This document shows positions 5,653 to 6,009 of a DNA stretch of 6,009 nucleotides, piece by piece. The stretch is taken from contig JBDSOU010000170.1 in the NCBI GenBank assembly GCA_039914625.1, forward strand, positions 1 to 6,009, written 5' to 3'. This DNA comes from DATEMK01 sp039914625. Its GTDB lineage: Bacteria > Bacteroidota > Bacteroidia > AKYH767-A > OLB10. A model generated the notes under the pieces. It was not told the origin of the DNA. It did no database searches and saw nothing but the letters and a program-made list of their open reading frames with translations. Each line of letters starts with the position of its first letter. Positions within the stretch are counted from its first letter, which is position 1. The position numbers and the translations under genes were made by a program.

Positions 5653-5720
5653 TGAAAGCGTTGCAATATGTATCTGCCAAAGGCAAGCGTTATTCGTACT
5701 TCAAATCGTTCTTACACTTA

Positions 5721-6009
5721 ATGAGAAAAAAAACAATTGAAAATGAGCGGAAGATATTTGTCATAGACACTTCCGCCATTCTGTTTGATCACAATATAAT
5801 TTTCAATTTTAAAGAACACGATGTAGCCATACCGATAACCGTGCTTGAAGAAATAGACCGTTTCAAAAAAGGAAACGATGTTATCAATTTTGAAGCGCGT
5901 GAGTTTATCAGGAGCATTGATAAACTTTCGGGTCAATTTTCATTACAGGACTGGATTCCGTTAAACGGGCCCTCAAAAGGAAAATTTAAAGTCGTAATGA
6001 ATGAACACG
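5721..6009 (+). CDS. PhoH-family ATPase with N-terminal PIN domain (PhoH2/YlaK type), 5' part only
   Basis: The first 96 residues are present before the window ends. Residues 11-21 (KIFVIDTSAIL) carry the first catalytic aspartate (D16) of a PIN-type nuclease domain. Residues 35-51 (VAIPITVLEEIDRFKKG) contain the acidic E43/E44 pair of the fold, and NFEAREFIRSIDKL (56-69) follows as the next helix. This combination is strongly typical of the long PhoH2 or YlaK-like proteins, in which a PIN domain precedes a PhoH P-loop ATPase domain; members have been described as RNA helicases or RNases. The ATPase half is beyond the window, so the fusion is inferred from the PIN sequence type. The ATG at 5721 gives the usual short N-terminal lead before the PIN strand, and no Shine-Dalgarno sequence precedes it. 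The protein should be cytoplasmic and is probably unrelated to the cell-surface genes on the other strand. Confidence 0.88.
   Translation, partial: MRKKTIENERKIFVIDTSAILFDHNIIFNFKEHDVAIPITVLEEIDRFKKGNDVINFEAREFIRSIDKLSGQFSLQDWIPLNGPSKGKFKVVMNEH

Larger units (their letters stand above)
5454..5720. other. Divergent intergenic control region between the glycosyltransferase and PhoH genes
   Basis: This 267-bp gap contains no open reading frame of note. It holds one perfect -7-type element facing each way (5527-5534 on minus, 5645-5652 on plus), a 12-bp palindrome and an 8-bp inverted repeat between them. The near-identical stretches TTGTGAAAGAGCGTT (from 5499) and TTGTGAAAGCGTT (from 5650) lie on the same strand about 150 bp apart. 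The layout is that of a shared regulatory region, but no regulator can be named. Confidence 0.6.

Noticed and set aside
5718..5936. Minus-strand open frame of 72 codons over the PhoH gene start
   Set aside because: It is antisense to a strongly recognisable PIN domain and encodes no recognisable motif.

Overview
The window looks like chromosomal DNA from a member of the Bacteroidota. Three things support this: two secreted proteins end in what reads as a type IX secretion (T9SS) type A sorting domain, the promoters fit the Bacteroidota pattern (TTTG, about 19 nt, TAnnTTTG), and the genes lack Shine-Dalgarno sequences in AT-rich DNA. Genus and species cannot be read from this sequence.

Layout. 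Five genes lie on the minus strand and one on the plus strand. Reading from right to left along the minus strand: a GT-B-type glycosyltransferase (5453-4191); a gene-free stretch of about 0.4 kb with a 21-bp tandem repeat array (3878-4171); a 208-residue orphan protein with a helical N-terminal half and a possible fibronectin-III-like C-terminal half (3751-3125), which has its own promoter and terminator; a tandem pair of six-bladed kelch-type beta-propeller proteins with signal peptides and T9SS sorting domains (3020-1794 and 1775-558), which form a two-gene operon with a promoter at 3042-3071 and a terminator at 512-534; and the N-terminal 163 residues of an FkbM-family methyltransferase (491 to the window edge). 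On the plus strand, diverging from the glycosyltransferase, the N-terminal PIN domain of a PhoH-family ATPase starts at 5721 and runs off the right edge.

How the genes fit together. The glycosyltransferase and the FkbM methyltransferase are typical of surface-polysaccharide loci. The two propellers would be exported through the Sec and T9SS pathways to the cell surface or medium. A cell-surface theme is plausible, but the terminators between genes argue against a single operon. PhoH is probably an unrelated housekeeping neighbour.

The least ordinary element is the repeat array. It has fourteen contiguous 21-bp units with no indel between them. The first two fit best in inverted orientation, which creates a perfect 21-bp inverted repeat with a 1-nt spacer at 3898-3940. 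One frame on each strand is open across the array, but neither has an ATG, so I treat it as non-coding. I cannot assign it to a known repeat class.
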